DNA of 64,000 nt, taken from contig CAKQYU010000004.1 in NCBI GenBank assembly GCA_934293575.1, forward strand, positions 150,599 through 214,598, in the 5' to 3' direction. This stretch comes from an uncultured Lachnospiraceae bacterium (GTDB lineage: Bacteria; Bacillota; Clostridia; Lachnospirales; Lachnospiraceae). Of the stretch, positions 1 through 8,845 are shown one piece after another. Every line of letters begins with the position of its first letter. The first letter of the stretch is position 1. Made by a program: the position numbers and the translations under genes. The notes beneath the pieces are model-generated. The model did no database searches. It was not told the DNA's origin and worked only from the letters and a program-made list of their open reading frames with translations.

Positions 1-48
1 GAAGTTTATGTGTGGATACACATTGAATATTTTCCATCTGTTTTTGTT

Positions 49-897
49 TTAGGAAGGAATGGCTTCTTTTATGTGTTTGAGTAAGGTATCCGGAATGCAT
101 AAGTTGTTTCTTCCGGTTCCGATGGAGATGTCGGGTTTAACGGCTCCGTGGAAATCGGACCCGCCGGAAACCAAAAGATTTTTTGAAAGTGCAATACTTC
201 TTAAGTCCTGTATTTGACCAAGGTCGTAAGTGGAATAATAACATTCCATACCCTTTAATCCCAATGGAATTAAAGTATCCAATAAGTTTAAGACCTCCTG
301 TCGCTCAAAATGATAGGAGTATGGGTGAGCCAGAATCGGAACGCCCTTTGCCTGATGGATTAAGTCCAAAACATGTTCAGGGGTAACTTTGGGTTTTGGA
401 AGATAATAAGGACAGCCGATTCCTAAGTATTTATCAAAGGCTTCATTTTTGTTCTTGCAAATTCCCTTTTCGACAAGGACTCTGGCAAAATGTGCCCTTG
501 TGATTACACTGTTCGGATTGCCGTGTTTCAGTTCTTCAATGGTAAGGGGAATATTATCTTTTACAAAATTGTCAACCATTTTCTGGTTGCGTTCCTCTCT
601 TGCTTTTTCTAATTTTAAAAGCCCGGAAAGAAAAACGGGATCCTGATAGTTTACGAATAATCCGACAATATGAATTTCTCTTTTGTCATAGTAGCAGGAT
701 AATTCAATACCGGGAATCACATCAAGGTCGGGAATGTTTTTAGAGGCCTCTATGGCTTCGGTTACCCCTTTTACGGTATCGTGGTCAGTCAGGGCAAAAT
801 ATCGCAGACAGGCTTCTTTTGCCAGTTGAACAACCTCGGTGGGCGAAAAAGAACCATCCGATGCGGTAGAGTGTACATGTAAATCAATTGTATTCAT
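49..897 (-). CDS. PHP-domain metal-dependent phosphoesterase (YciV/RNase AM-like)
   Basis: A 282-residue cytoplasmic protein of the PHP superfamily. The N-terminus carries the HxH metal motif (LHVHSTASDG, H7 and H9), followed by LTDHDT, an IPGIELSC acidic motif, ILAHPY and a C-terminal GSDFHG motif, which together are the usual PHP metal-ligand set. Family members of this length act on 3',5'-nucleoside bisphosphates or on 5' ends of RNA, so a role in nucleotide salvage or RNA trimming is inferred. An upstream in-frame ATG at 903 lies almost on top of AGGAGT. The ATG at 897 has that site seven bases away and begins exactly at the conserved fold, so I chose it. The gene is divergent from the MATE exporter. 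The substrate is not settled by sequence. Confidence 0.85.
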   Translation of the reverse strand: MNTIDLHVHSTASDGSFSPTEVVQLAKEACLRYFALTDHDTVKGVTEAIEASKNIPDLDVIPGIELSCYYDKREIHIVGLFVNYQDPVFLSGLLKLEKAREERNQKMVDNFVKDNIPLTIEELKHGNPNSVITRAHFARVLVEKGICKNKNEAFDKYLGIGCPYYLPKPKVTPEHVLDLIHQAKGVPILAHPYSYHFERQEVLNLLDTLIPLGLKGMECYYSTYDLGQIQDLRSIALSKNLLVSGGSDFHGAVKPDISIGTGRNNLCIPDTLLKHIKEAIPS

Positions 898-987
898 AAG
901 CATTACTCCTGTGTAAATATAGTATAAAGGTATCTTATACAAAATATTTTAATGAAAATCGGTAGAATATGCAATGGAAAAAAGAGA

Positions 988-1017
988 TTGCATTTTATAA
1001 AATGTTTTTGGTATGAT
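988..1017 (+). promoter_or_regulatory. Probable sigma-A promoter of the MATE exporter gene
   Basis: TTGCAT at 988-993 is followed after 18 bases by TATGAT at 1012-1017. It lies 27 bases upstream of the ATG at 1044. Confidence 0.5.
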
Positions 1018-1043
1018 GGGGTAGTGATTTTAAAAGAAAGAAG

Positions 1044-2453
1044 ATGATAGATGTGAAAGTGCAGGAACAAAAAGGACAAAGAAATCAAAAGGTAAATCCA
1101 TTAGGGACGGAAAAGGTTAATAAATTGTTGTGTTCGTTTGCCATTCCAAGCATTGTTTCTATGCTGGTAGGTTCTTTGTATAATATTGTAGATCAGTTTT
1201 TTATAGGTCAAAAAGTCGGTGAATTGGGAAATGCGGCAACCAATATTGCATTTCCGCTTTCGATGTCATGTCTGGCAATTGCCCTGATGTTTGGCATTGG
1301 TGGATCTTCCGCATTTAATATAGCAATGGGGCAGGGAGATAAAAGGCAGGCAACAAAATACATGGGTAATTCGGCAGTTATGCTTTTTGCCTGCGGCTTG
1401 ATATTGTGTATTGTAACAGAAATATTTTTAACCCCGATGCTTATCGTATTTGGTTCTCCGGTAAGTGTTTTGCCATTGGCGAAAGAATATACAAGAATAA
1501 CGGCAATCGGATTTCCTCTGTTGATATTATCAACGGGTGGGGGACACTTGGTGCGTGCGGATGGAAGACCGGAAATGACGATGGTCTGTAATCTGACAGG
1601 AGCCGTTATTAATACAATTTTGGATGCGTTATTTGTATTTGGATTTGACTGGGGAATAACAGGTGCCGCAATCGCAACTGTAATCGGGCAATGCGTATCG
1701 GCGATGTTAGCAATATATTTTCTGGCTCATTGTAAGAGTACAACTATTCAAAAAGAGCATTTACGGTTAAAAGGAAAGTATATATTGCGGATTATGTCAC
1801 TTGGTATGGCTCCGTTTGCAAACCAGCTTGCAATGATGATTGTACAGATTGTTATGAATAATTCGCTAAAATATTATGGCTCCCTTTCGCATTATGGGGA
1901 GTCGATTCCGATTGCCTGTTCCGGAATTATCAATAAGGTGAATATGTTGTTTATGTCATTCGTTATTGGTATTTCCCAAGGTTTGCAACCGATTACCAGT
2001 TTCAATTACGGAGCAAAAAATTATAACAGGGTGAAAGAAGCATATGTTAAGGCAATCTGTTGCGGAGCGGCAATTGCGGTTATTGCGTTTGTTATTTTTC
2101 GGACAGGTGCAAGACAGTTGATTCAGATATTTGGAAAAGGTTCATTAGAGTATTATGAGTTTGGAACAAATTATTTCCATATCTTTTTATTTTTTACCTT
2201 TGTTAATTTTTTACAACCGATCAGCTCGAACTTTTTTACTTCGATAGGGAAACCCAAAAGAGGAACCTTTTTATCGCTCACAAGACAGATAATTTTTTTG
2301 CTTCCGTTACTATTGATTCTTCCGTTGTTTATGAAGATTGACGGAATAATGTATGCCGGACCGATTGCGGATGGACTGGCGTTTGTGGTAACGGCAATGA
2401 TGGTTGCAAGGGAGTTTCATAGAAAGGAATATCAGAAAGTGAGTGAGGAATAG
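1044..2453 (+). CDS. MATE family multidrug/cation efflux transporter
   Basis: A 469-residue integral membrane protein of normal MATE length with about twelve hydrophobic segments in two MatE halves. The N-terminal half has the Q-F-F-I-G-x-x-x-G pattern near residue 50 (VDQFFIGQKVGELG) and the second half starts near residue 240 (LGMAPFANQLAMM). Family members export drugs or organic cations in exchange for Na+ or H+. The closest flavour is the MepA/NorM-like clostridial group, but the substrate cannot be read from sequence. The ATG at 1044 follows AAAGAAAGA, a modest ribosome site. The gene appears monocistronic, with its own promoter and a small hairpin at its stop codon. Confidence 0.88.
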   Translation: MIDVKVQEQKGQRNQKVNPLGTEKVNKLLCSFAIPSIVSMLVGSLYNIVDQFFIGQKVGELGNAATNIAFPLSMSCLAIALMFGIGGSSAFNIAMGQGDKRQATKYMGNSAVMLFACGLILCIVTEIFLTPMLIVFGSPVSVLPLAKEYTRITAIGFPLLILSTGGGHLVRADGRPEMTMVCNLTGAVINTILDALFVFGFDWGITGAAIATVIGQCVSAMLAIYFLAHCKSTTIQKEHLRLKGKYILRIMSLGMAPFANQLAMMIVQIVMNNSLKYYGSLSHYGESIPIACSGIINKVNMLFMSFVIGISQGLQPITSFNYGAKNYNRVKEAYVKAICCGAAIAVIAFVIFRTGARQLIQIFGKGSLEYYEFGTNYFHIFLFFTFVNFLQPISSNFFTSIGKPKRGTFLSLTRQIIFLLPLLLILPLFMKIDGIMYAGPIADGLAFVVTAMMVAREFHRKEYQKVSEE

Positions 2454-2478
2454 TGACAAATGTCACTGTTCCTTTTTT
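2452..2478 (+). terminator. Weak hairpin and T-run after the MATE gene
   Basis: AGTGACA (2452-2458) pairs with TGTCACT (2461-2467) across a very short loop. A T-run follows at 2473-2478, five bases after the stem. The hairpin overlaps the stop codon. The geometry is poor, so termination is only possible. Confidence 0.35.
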
Positions 2479-2562
2479 ATGCAATGACAAATGACATCTA
2501 ACAAAGTATGTGGATTTTTCATAGAATAAGCCTATCAAAGAAAACAGAAAGAGGTGTTTATC

Positions 2563-3591
2563 ATGGAAAAGAAACAAAAAAATATAATGGTAACAGTTAT
2601 AATGGTAGTTGGAGTTGTTTTTATTCTGACGGCCGGATGCATTTTCGTAAGACAGGCATGGCAGTATCTTCCGGATATTGTAAAACAGGGATGTTTGTTT
2701 TTGGTTGCAGTGGGTTCTTTAGTTGGTTCGTTTTTGGTCGGCAGGACAAAAGGGCTTCAAAAAACAGAACAGGCGTTGTTTTATATTGGGGATGCTTTTT
2801 TGGGTTATTTTACTCTTTCCGTAAGTGGATACGGATGGATTGCAAAAATATTTGGGCTGAATTTAGCTATTCGCCTGTTCCTTGCGGTTCTGATTATGAT
2901 GCTGCCGATGATTCTGCGTTTTGTTTTGGAAAAACGACTGATTGATTATAGTGTGTCAGTTGTTTTTGCAAATGTTGCAGTTATATTTTTATTGGTAGGT
3001 TTATATTCCGATGTATATGCATATCTGGTATGCATGGGAAGTCTTACCCTGTTCCTGTTTGCAGGACAATTATTGATTTCCCGTTTTTTGCCGGATAAAA
3101 ATTTAATTTTAATTTGTGCAAAGGTATGTTTTTATGTACAGGAAATATATACGGTATTATGGTTGGTAACACTTAGTATGTTAAACGGAATAGATGGTTT
3201 AACAATTACCGTTTGTGAAAATGTTGCATTTCTGTTGCTTGTGATTTGCGTTGTTCTTTCTTCCCTTGTCTGGTATGATAAAAGCAGTTTGACATATGGT
3301 ATTCAGGTATCCGTTTTAAGTTTTGTTTTATTGGATATGTTAATGTATAATTTAATTTGCGGAACATTAAGAGATGCATTGGTATTGGGGATTGCAGCAT
3401 TGATTCTTTTGATTGTTGCTGCCATTAAGAATAACAGAGTTTATGTCATTCTTTCATCTGTTACATTGTTTTTCATTGCATTTTATGTTACAAGGTCATT
3501 CTGGCTTAGTATCGCATGGTGGATTTATATGTTTGTAGCAGGTGTTATATTGGTACTGATTGCGGTAAAAAAAGAAAGAGAAGGTGCATAA
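2563..3591 (+). CDS. Polytopic membrane protein, DUF2157-like N-terminus
   Basis: A 342-residue protein that is almost entirely hydrophobic segments, with roughly ten predicted membrane spans and a short Lys/Glu-rich C-terminal tail. The first 70 residues (a first helix, then a W-x-x-L-P-D-I-V-K stretch and a second helix) resemble the DUF2157 membrane family, which is my best but uncertain match. The ATG at 2563 has GAGGTG six bases upstream; an ATG nine bases earlier overlaps that site. The stop codon directly abuts the start of the histidine kinase gene (3592), so the two are surely co-translated. This suggests it is an accessory or target membrane protein of that two-component system. No enzymatic motif was seen. 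Confidence 0.7.
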   Translation: MEKKQKNIMVTVIMVVGVVFILTAGCIFVRQAWQYLPDIVKQGCLFLVAVGSLVGSFLVGRTKGLQKTEQALFYIGDAFLGYFTLSVSGYGWIAKIFGLNLAIRLFLAVLIMMLPMILRFVLEKRLIDYSVSVVFANVAVIFLLVGLYSDVYAYLVCMGSLTLFLFAGQLLISRFLPDKNLILICAKVCFYVQEIYTVLWLVTLSMLNGIDGLTITVCENVAFLLLVICVVLSSLVWYDKSSLTYGIQVSVLSFVLLDMLMYNLICGTLRDALVLGIAALILLIVAAIKNNRVYVILSSVTLFFIAFYVTRSFWLSIAWWIYMFVAGVILVLIAVKKEREGA

Positions 3592-4854
3592 ATGACATTT
3601 GCATTGGGATTTATTTATATGATTGTAACAGGTGCGGTGTTGGTCAGTATGACAACACTGCATTTGCGAGGGGAAAGAACGATATCTAACAAAATGTATC
3701 TGGTTTTTCAAGGGATGGTTGCATTGTGGTGTGTGTCCCAGATTATGGTATTGTTATCAGAAAATATAATACAGCTAAGAATAGCCTATCTGGTTGGAAA
3801 TATTGGAATCTGTTTTACCGGGGTGTTTTTGTATTTCTTTTCGGTTACCTACACAGGTCGAAGGTTAAAGGGAATGGTTTTCTATATTCCTCTTTTGTTA
3901 TCGTCATTCCATTTTTTATGCGTACTCACCAATCCGTTTCATCATTGTTATTATCGGATTTTTTCACTTGAGAAGGTAACACATGGCATTTTCTTTTATA
4001 CCAATGTAATTGAAACTTATGTATTTGTAATGATGGGGGCGGTATTGCTGTATCGTAGAATGGAAGGTATGGGACGAAGCCTGATTATATTGTCTGTTTT
4101 GGTTCCTGTGATGATGAATGCCATTTATATTACCGGACTGGTAAGGGCAGATTTTGATATCACTCCGTTGGGTTTTGCGGTATCCGTTATTTTAGTTATG
4201 TGGGCAACGGTCAAATATCAGTTTCTGGATTTGAGAAGAGAATTGGAAATTACCAATGAAAAATTATTGCTGGAACAGGAACGTAACCGAATTGCACAGC
4301 AGGTACATGATACGGCAGGGCATACACTTACCATGATTCAGTCTTATATGAAGCTGGCGGATGTTTCTTTACAGAAAAATGATATTGATGCAGCAAGGGC
4401 GTACAGTAAGGATGCCCGGCAGCTGACCAGTCGCGGAATCCGGGAATTGAGGGAGTCCATTAACCAGTTGCGGCAAGAGGCTTCTTATGAATTGGTCACA
4501 CAGGGTGTAATGCAGTTGGCAAATCAGGTGAAGGAATTAAAGGTTGAAGTTACGGTACAGGGAACCGATTCCAAACGCTATTCGCATTTATCGAAGACTA
4601 TTTATGATACGGTCAGAGAATCCATTACCAACACATTAAAATATGCCAATGCATCTCAGATAGAAATTATTTTAAGATTCCATGATAATGATATAGAAAT
4701 GTTGATTGGGGACGATGGAAATGGTTGTGAAATAATTGTAGATAATAATGGACTTTATGGGATTCGGGAAAGAATTGAGAAGGTAAACGGATCTGTTCGA
4801 TTCCAATCTTCAAAGGGAGAAGGCTTTTTGACCAGAGTTAAGATACCGTTATAA
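3592..4854 (+). CDS. Sensor histidine kinase, HisKA_3 (NarL-type partner), multi-TM sensor
   Basis: A 420-residue membrane kinase. Residues 1-215 form about seven transmembrane helices with little extracellular sequence, like 7TM-type sensor modules. A short linker leads to the HisKA_3 dimerisation helix with phospho-acceptor H239 in QQVHDTAGHTL. A HATPase region follows, with the N-box (ESITNTLKYANA), a G1 box (IGDDGNGC) and G2 (NGLYGIRERIE). This is the DesK/LiaS/ComP class, which pairs with LuxR-type regulators, and such a regulator is encoded 15 bases downstream. The signal is probably sensed in or at the membrane. Start and stop are tightly coupled to the preceding membrane protein gene. 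Confidence 0.9.
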   Translation: MTFALGFIYMIVTGAVLVSMTTLHLRGERTISNKMYLVFQGMVALWCVSQIMVLLSENIIQLRIAYLVGNIGICFTGVFLYFFSVTYTGRRLKGMVFYIPLLLSSFHFLCVLTNPFHHCYYRIFSLEKVTHGIFFYTNVIETYVFVMMGAVLLYRRMEGMGRSLIILSVLVPVMMNAIYITGLVRADFDITPLGFAVSVILVMWATVKYQFLDLRRELEITNEKLLLEQERNRIAQQVHDTAGHTLTMIQSYMKLADVSLQKNDIDAARAYSKDARQLTSRGIRELRESINQLRQEASYELVTQGVMQLANQVKELKVEVTVQGTDSKRYSHLSKTIYDTVRESITNTLKYANASQIEIILRFHDNDIEMLIGDDGNGCEIIVDNNGLYGIRERIEKVNGSVRFQSSKGEGFLTRVKIPL

Positions 4855-4869
4855 CAGAGGGGGAAGAGA

Positions 4870-5529
4870 ATGAATAAGATAAAGGTATTGATTGCAGATG
4901 ATATTGTGATATTGCGGCAGGGCTTGAAGGCTGTGTTGGAGCTGGATGATGGTATAGAGGTCGTAGCATTGGCCGAAAACGGAAAAGAAGCATATGAAAA
5001 ATGTAAAGTATATACTCCGGATGTTGTGCTGATGGACATGCGTATGCCGGATTATGATGGGGCATATGGAATTAGTGCAATCAAACAGGAACATCCCACC
5101 ATTAAAGTTTTGGTACTTACAACTTTTGATGATGAACAGACAATTGAGAAGGCATTGGAAAGTGGAGCCGATGGTTATATATTAAAGGAAATGGAAGATG
5201 AGAAGGTAATTGCTTCCGTAAAAAGTGTATATGGCGGAATGAGTGTGTTTGGAGAAGGCGTTTACCGGCTTATGCGAAAACAGATGGTAAGGCAGCCGGA
5301 ATCGGGAACCGTTTCAAAAATGAAAACAGCTTCTGTGAAATTGACCGAGCGGGAAAAGGATGTAATCCGTTTGGTTGCACAAGGTTATGATAATAGGGAA
5401 ATATCCAAAGAATTATTTCTTGCTGAGGGTACGGTTCGCAATCAGATATCGCGGTTGTTGGAAAAACTCAGTTTAAAGGATCGCACGCAATTGGCGGTAT
5501 ATGCTGTCAAACAGGGATTGGATGAGTAA
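4870..5529 (+). CDS. NarL/FixJ-family response regulator
   Basis: A 219-residue two-domain regulator. The receiver domain (1-120) has the acidic pair D10-D11, phospho-acceptor D56 in LMDMRMPD and a conserved Lys in ILKEM. The C-terminal LuxR-type helix-turn-helix (about 155-215) carries LTEREKDVIRL, the GYDNREISKEL recognition region and EGTVRNQISRLLEKL. It is preceded by GGGGAAG and sits 15 bases after its cognate kinase gene, so kinase H239 to D56 phosphotransfer is inferred. The operon closes with a strong bidirectional terminator. The regulon is unknown. The adjacent membrane protein (2563-3591) is the only obvious linked candidate. Confidence 0.92.
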   Translation: MNKIKVLIADDIVILRQGLKAVLELDDGIEVVALAENGKEAYEKCKVYTPDVVLMDMRMPDYDGAYGISAIKQEHPTIKVLVLTTFDDEQTIEKALESGADGYILKEMEDEKVIASVKSVYGGMSVFGEGVYRLMRKQMVRQPESGTVSKMKTASVKLTEREKDVIRLVAQGYDNREISKELFLAEGTVRNQISRLLEKLSLKDRTQLAVYAVKQGLDE

Positions 5530-5534
5530 ATGAA

Positions 5535-5575
5535 AAAGTCCCGGGTTATCCCCCAAACGGATAATCCGGGACTTT
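5535..5575. terminator. Bidirectional intrinsic terminator between convergent genes
   Basis: A 17-bp stem (arms 5535-5551 and 5559-5575, one G-U wobble) with a 7-base loop and A/T-rich flanks. It separates the response regulator from the convergent pseudo-C39 gene. Confidence 0.85.
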
Positions 5576-5591
5576 GTTATTTGATTGTAGT

Positions 5592-6713
5592 TTATTCTGC
5601 AGCCTGTGTATCTGCGGCACTTGTATCGGAAGTGTCGGTTGATTCTGTTGACTGCGTATCACCGCTTGAGGTATCTGCACTTGGAGTGACAGGATCACCA
5701 CCATCTTCCAATACCCACATTTTTGCAATCTGTGTTGATAATCTAGGGAAATCCCAGCCGACTTTACTTCTTGCTTCGCTCATTGGATCGTTTATCAGGA
5801 ACAAACCATCCTTATATCCTTTGATAACAATATAAGAAGAAGTTTTTGTGAAGTCTCCGGAATTGACAGCACATATAATTACTTTTCCCTCTTTCAAAGC
5901 GCCGGTCATGGCATCTTTATCAACTGCGGTTTCTGTTGATTTCAAACCAAGGTTTGCTGCACCTTCTGTAAATAAAACATCTGCTGTAGAACCTTCCTCT
6001 GTCAGATATCCATAGTTCATTGCCATATCACCTATTTTTATAGGGTTTTGGGTACCGTCCTGCTTTAAGTAGGTATATGCCATGGAAAGACAGGTTGGAC
6101 CTGCACCGCGAATGGCAATGACACTGTCGCCGTAGTCGGCATAACCCCATTGTTCATCAAACTGTAGATACAAAGGAACTCCGTCGGATGGAACGGTTAA
6201 TGTATAGTTCCCTTCAAATACAATACTGATTTTGGCAATATAATCAATGACAAAACGTTTCATCTCCGGATTTACGGCAACATATCGTAACAAATCATCT
6301 GAAAAAACAGCTGCGTTATCATAGATGTCTTTATATTCCGTATCCGTGTCGGCAAATCCCTGAATCATGGTCAGTGCTTCTTCTCTGGTTGCCGGCAAAT
6401 CTTTGGCAAGAATTGAATCATCAATGGTTGCAACAACCTCTTCTTCGGTTGCCTGCGTAGTTGTGATTTCGGTTGTTTTCTTTTTCTTATCGCTTGCACT
6501 GTGTGCAATACCTGAAATAATTTTGACAATAACAACAATGACAAGTATAACGGCTAATAACAATAAGGAACAACGAATGATAGCTTCCTGACGGCGCTTT
6601 TTTCTTCTTTGTTCGCGGGCCTCTAATCTGCGTCTTTTGGCGGCGGCCTTACGGCGTCGTTCCTGTTCTAACTCTTCGGGAGTCAGTTCATCAAATTCAT
6701 CAAACTCGCTCAT
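5592..6713 (-). CDS. Membrane-anchored C39-like pseudopeptidase
   Basis: A 373-residue protein. Residues 1-60 are an acidic, then extremely basic, cytoplasmic tail (Arg/Lys clusters), followed by one transmembrane helix (about 62-85), a Thr-rich linker, a C39_2-like papain-fold domain (about 180-330) and an acidic Ser/Thr/Asp tail. The fold motifs are present: QFDEQWGYADYGD, the GPTCLSM helix and the IKGYKDG...LINDP strand. The family's catalytic Cys (GCGPT) is A204 here, and the catalytic His (GHF/Y) is S293, so I infer no peptidase activity. C208 is a family-typical second Cys. It is probably an extracellular binding or scaffold protein. The ATG at 6713 has AGGAAGG at good spacing; longer starts would add unrelated hydrophobic sequence. 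Confidence 0.75.
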   Translation of the reverse strand: MSEFDEFDELTPEELEQERRRKAAAKRRRLEAREQRRKKRRQEAIIRCSLLLLAVILVIVVIVKIISGIAHSASDKKKKTTEITTTQATEEEVVATIDDSILAKDLPATREEALTMIQGFADTDTEYKDIYDNAAVFSDDLLRYVAVNPEMKRFVIDYIAKISIVFEGNYTLTVPSDGVPLYLQFDEQWGYADYGDSVIAIRGAGPTCLSMAYTYLKQDGTQNPIKIGDMAMNYGYLTEEGSTADVLFTEGAANLGLKSTETAVDKDAMTGALKEGKVIICAVNSGDFTKTSSYIVIKGYKDGLFLINDPMSEARSKVGWDFPRLSTQIAKMWVLEDGGDPVTPSADTSSGDTQSTESTDTSDTSAADTQAAE

Positions 6714-6827
6714 TATAATACCTTCCTTTCTCGGTTTCATTTTAAGTAAAGTATATAACCGTTCACAGTATAACATAAAACATAAAATAATGAAATAACA
6801 GAAATTGAAACAAATGTTACAAAAAAA

Positions 6828-6856
6828 TTGATGAAATGTAATATTTTTGTTATAAT
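6828..6856 (+). promoter_or_regulatory. Sigma-A promoter of the coiled-coil protein gene
   Basis: TTGATG at 6828-6833, a 17-base spacer, and a perfect TATAAT at 6851-6856. It lies 46 bases upstream of the TTG start at 6902. Confidence 0.8.
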
Positions 6857-6901
6857 TAAATTTATTGTAAAGAGAACGGCGAAAAAGAGGAGGATAGAAA
6901 G

Positions 6902-8383
6902 TTGGCATCAATTGCAGATAAAAGTAGGAGTAAAGAACTGATTCAGAATATGCAGAACCTGATTGAGACGGCACCATCTGTTCCGTTATCACAGGGTAAG
7001 ATTTCAATATACAAAGATGAGATACAGACAATGTTGAGAGAATTGGCGGCTCAGATAGATATAGAATTAAAGACGTACCATGAGGTCAATGACAGAAAGG
7101 GAAAATTGATCAGTGAGGCTAAAAAAGAGGCAGAGCGAATTATCCTGGAAGCAGAACAGACTGCGAGCAGGGTTAGAGTCAGTAAAAGTACAACGGGAGT
7201 TTCTCCGTTAGACGTATCCAAACTAAATCAGGAGGAATTAGACTCACTTAGCAGTGCTAATGAAATTTATGCAGCTTCTTTAATTTATACAGACGAAATG
7301 CTGACAGAAGTTACGGATATGATTAATACGGCATATGAAAATATCCGTGGAGATTATGAGATTGTAATGCAGGTAATGCAGGAGAAATTGCAGACAATTA
7401 ACAGCAATCGAGAAGAATTGATGGTGGGTCTGCAGGAAATGGATGCAGCGGAACGCAGTCAGCAGATTTTGGAAATCGGACAGTTGTTATCCAATGAATT
7501 ATATATGTCAAGAATGAAAGCCAAGATGGATTCCGACCAGTATGAGGACGGTAGTGTTCAGCTAAGTCTGGAATTGGTTGAGGAACAGGAAGAGAAGGCT
7601 CGTCTGGCACAGGAAAAGGCGGAACGTGCACAGGCGGCATTAGAGCAGATGACTGCGGAGCGGGATGCATTAAAGCAGACGGTCTGGATGATGAAAAATG
7701 AAGGAATGGCAGCAACTGTAAGGGATGTAAAGGATAATGCCAATGTGAACTATGTACAGCCGGCACCTGCAGTGCAATCTGTTCCGGTGGCACAGCAGGA
7801 TTTTGCAGAGAATACCTCTTTTGTGCAGCCTGCAGCAAATGTTGTACCGGAAACTGCTTCGGATTCAGAGGAACAGGAATATGACGTGATTTATGTCAGT
7901 GAAGATGAATTAGAAGAGGGCGAAGAATACGAAGTAGAATACGTTGATGATGAGGAATACGAAAAAATCATGCATCAACTTGGAAAGGATGAAAAGGAAC
8001 AGCCAAAGGAATCGGAAGAAACACAACCGAAGGAAGAACAACCTGAAGCAAAACAACCGGAAGAAGAACAGCCGGAAGTAATCGATATTCCTTTGATTCC
8101 GAGATTTAAGAAGGTACAGAAAGTGGCGGATATTTCTGCGGCTCAGGTAGAGAATATTAAAAATGCTCCGGATAAGCTTGCAGTGAAGGAAACGAAATCG
8201 ACAGGATTTATTGACCGTGCCGTAAAACAGAAAGAACAAGAACAGTTAGAAGATACAATAACGGTAGAAAATGAATCCATAAAGGAAAACACGGATGAAG
8301 ATATGCGGGTGGGTGACAGCGGAAAAGAATATATTCAGGCAACGATGAAGTTTGATGAAGATTTTGAAATAACGGAGTTTTAA
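6902..8383 (+). CDS. Conserved coiled-coil protein with acidic, Pro/Glu-rich C-terminal half
   Basis: A 493-residue soluble protein. It starts at TTG, preceded by AGGAGG at about eight bases; no in-frame ATG competes nearby. Residues 1-275 are mostly heptad-like alpha helix (KEAERIILEAEQTA and a long Glu/Ala/Lys helix around 220-265), with no transmembrane segment or nucleotide-binding motif. A Val/Pro/Ala linker leads to an acidic stretch (DELEEGEEYEVEYVDDEE) and a low-complexity segment repeating EEQPE units (about 366-397). The layout resembles DivIVA-like or other scaffolding proteins, but I cannot assign a family. The thioesterase gene follows one base after the stop codon, so they are co-transcribed. 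Confidence 0.75.
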   Translation: MASIADKSRSKELIQNMQNLIETAPSVPLSQGKISIYKDEIQTMLRELAAQIDIELKTYHEVNDRKGKLISEAKKEAERIILEAEQTASRVRVSKSTTGVSPLDVSKLNQEELDSLSSANEIYAASLIYTDEMLTEVTDMINTAYENIRGDYEIVMQVMQEKLQTINSNREELMVGLQEMDAAERSQQILEIGQLLSNELYMSRMKAKMDSDQYEDGSVQLSLELVEEQEEKARLAQEKAERAQAALEQMTAERDALKQTVWMMKNEGMAATVRDVKDNANVNYVQPAPAVQSVPVAQQDFAENTSFVQPAANVVPETASDSEEQEYDVIYVSEDELEEGEEYEVEYVDDEEYEKIMHQLGKDEKEQPKESEETQPKEEQPEAKQPEEEQPEVIDIPLIPRFKKVQKVADISAAQVENIKNAPDKLAVKETKSTGFIDRAVKQKEQEQLEDTITVENESIKENTDEDMRVGDSGKEYIQATMKFDEDFEITEF

Positions 8384-8384
8384 T

Positions 8385-8822
8385 ATGATAAAAATACAAC
8401 CTTATTATCGTAAGATAAATTATTACGAAACAGATAAGATGCAGGTCGTACATCATTCAAACTATATCCGGTATTTAGAAGAATGTCGGATGGATTTTAT
8501 GGAAAAGGTTGGATTAGATTACAATTTGATGGAGAAAAGCGGAATAATGATTCCGGTTCTTTCTGTATCCTGCAATTATAAAAATCCGGCTCGTTTCGGT
8601 GAAGAGATTTGTATTATTCCAAAGCTGGAATCGTTTCATGGAGTGAAATTTGCTATGAGTTACAAGATATATTCGGTAGATTTTCAGGTGCTTCATAATG
8701 AGGCAGCTTCCGAACATTGTTTTGTGGATATGGATTTTAAACCGGTTCGGTTAAAGAAGGAATTTCCGGATATCTATGAAATTATGATGTCATTGGTTGG
8801 TTTGGATTTGGTAGAGGTCTGA
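8385..8822 (+). CDS. Hotdog-fold acyl-CoA thioesterase (4HBT, YbgC/FadM type)
   Basis: A 145-residue single hotdog domain of typical length. The N-terminal signature YYETDKMQVVHHSNYIRYLEE matches the YbgC-like pattern, with the catalytic Asp in ETDKM and the H-x-N-Y-x-x-Y-x-E helix. Such enzymes hydrolyse short or medium acyl-CoA esters or acyl-ACP in the cytoplasm. The gene starts one base after the stop of the coiled-coil protein gene and ends at a strong terminator, so the two form an operon. Whether the link is functional is unknown. Substrate preference cannot be inferred. Confidence 0.87.
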   Translation: MIKIQPYYRKINYYETDKMQVVHHSNYIRYLEECRMDFMEKVGLDYNLMEKSGIMIPVLSVSCNYKNPARFGEEICIIPKLESFHGVKFAMSYKIYSVDFQVLHNEAASEHCFVDMDFKPVRLKKEFPDIYEIMMSLVGLDLVEV

Positions 8823-8845
8823 TGATTTAACAGCATCATGCATTA

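Noticed and set aside
1..48. A gene end or terminator at the left edge
   Set aside because: Only 48 bases are available, with a small GTGTGGATACAC repeat and no coherent frame; nothing can be supported.
2508..2945. A + strand frame overlapping the DUF2157-like membrane protein gene
   Set aside because: It is out of frame with a gene that has a proper ribosome site and coherent membrane topology. Its residues (many Cys, Ser, Phe) do not look like a protein.
7398..7838. A Pro/His/Ser-rich minus-strand frame inside the coiled-coil gene
   Set aside because: It is a by-product of Gln/Glu codons read on the opposite strand; no start signal is present.
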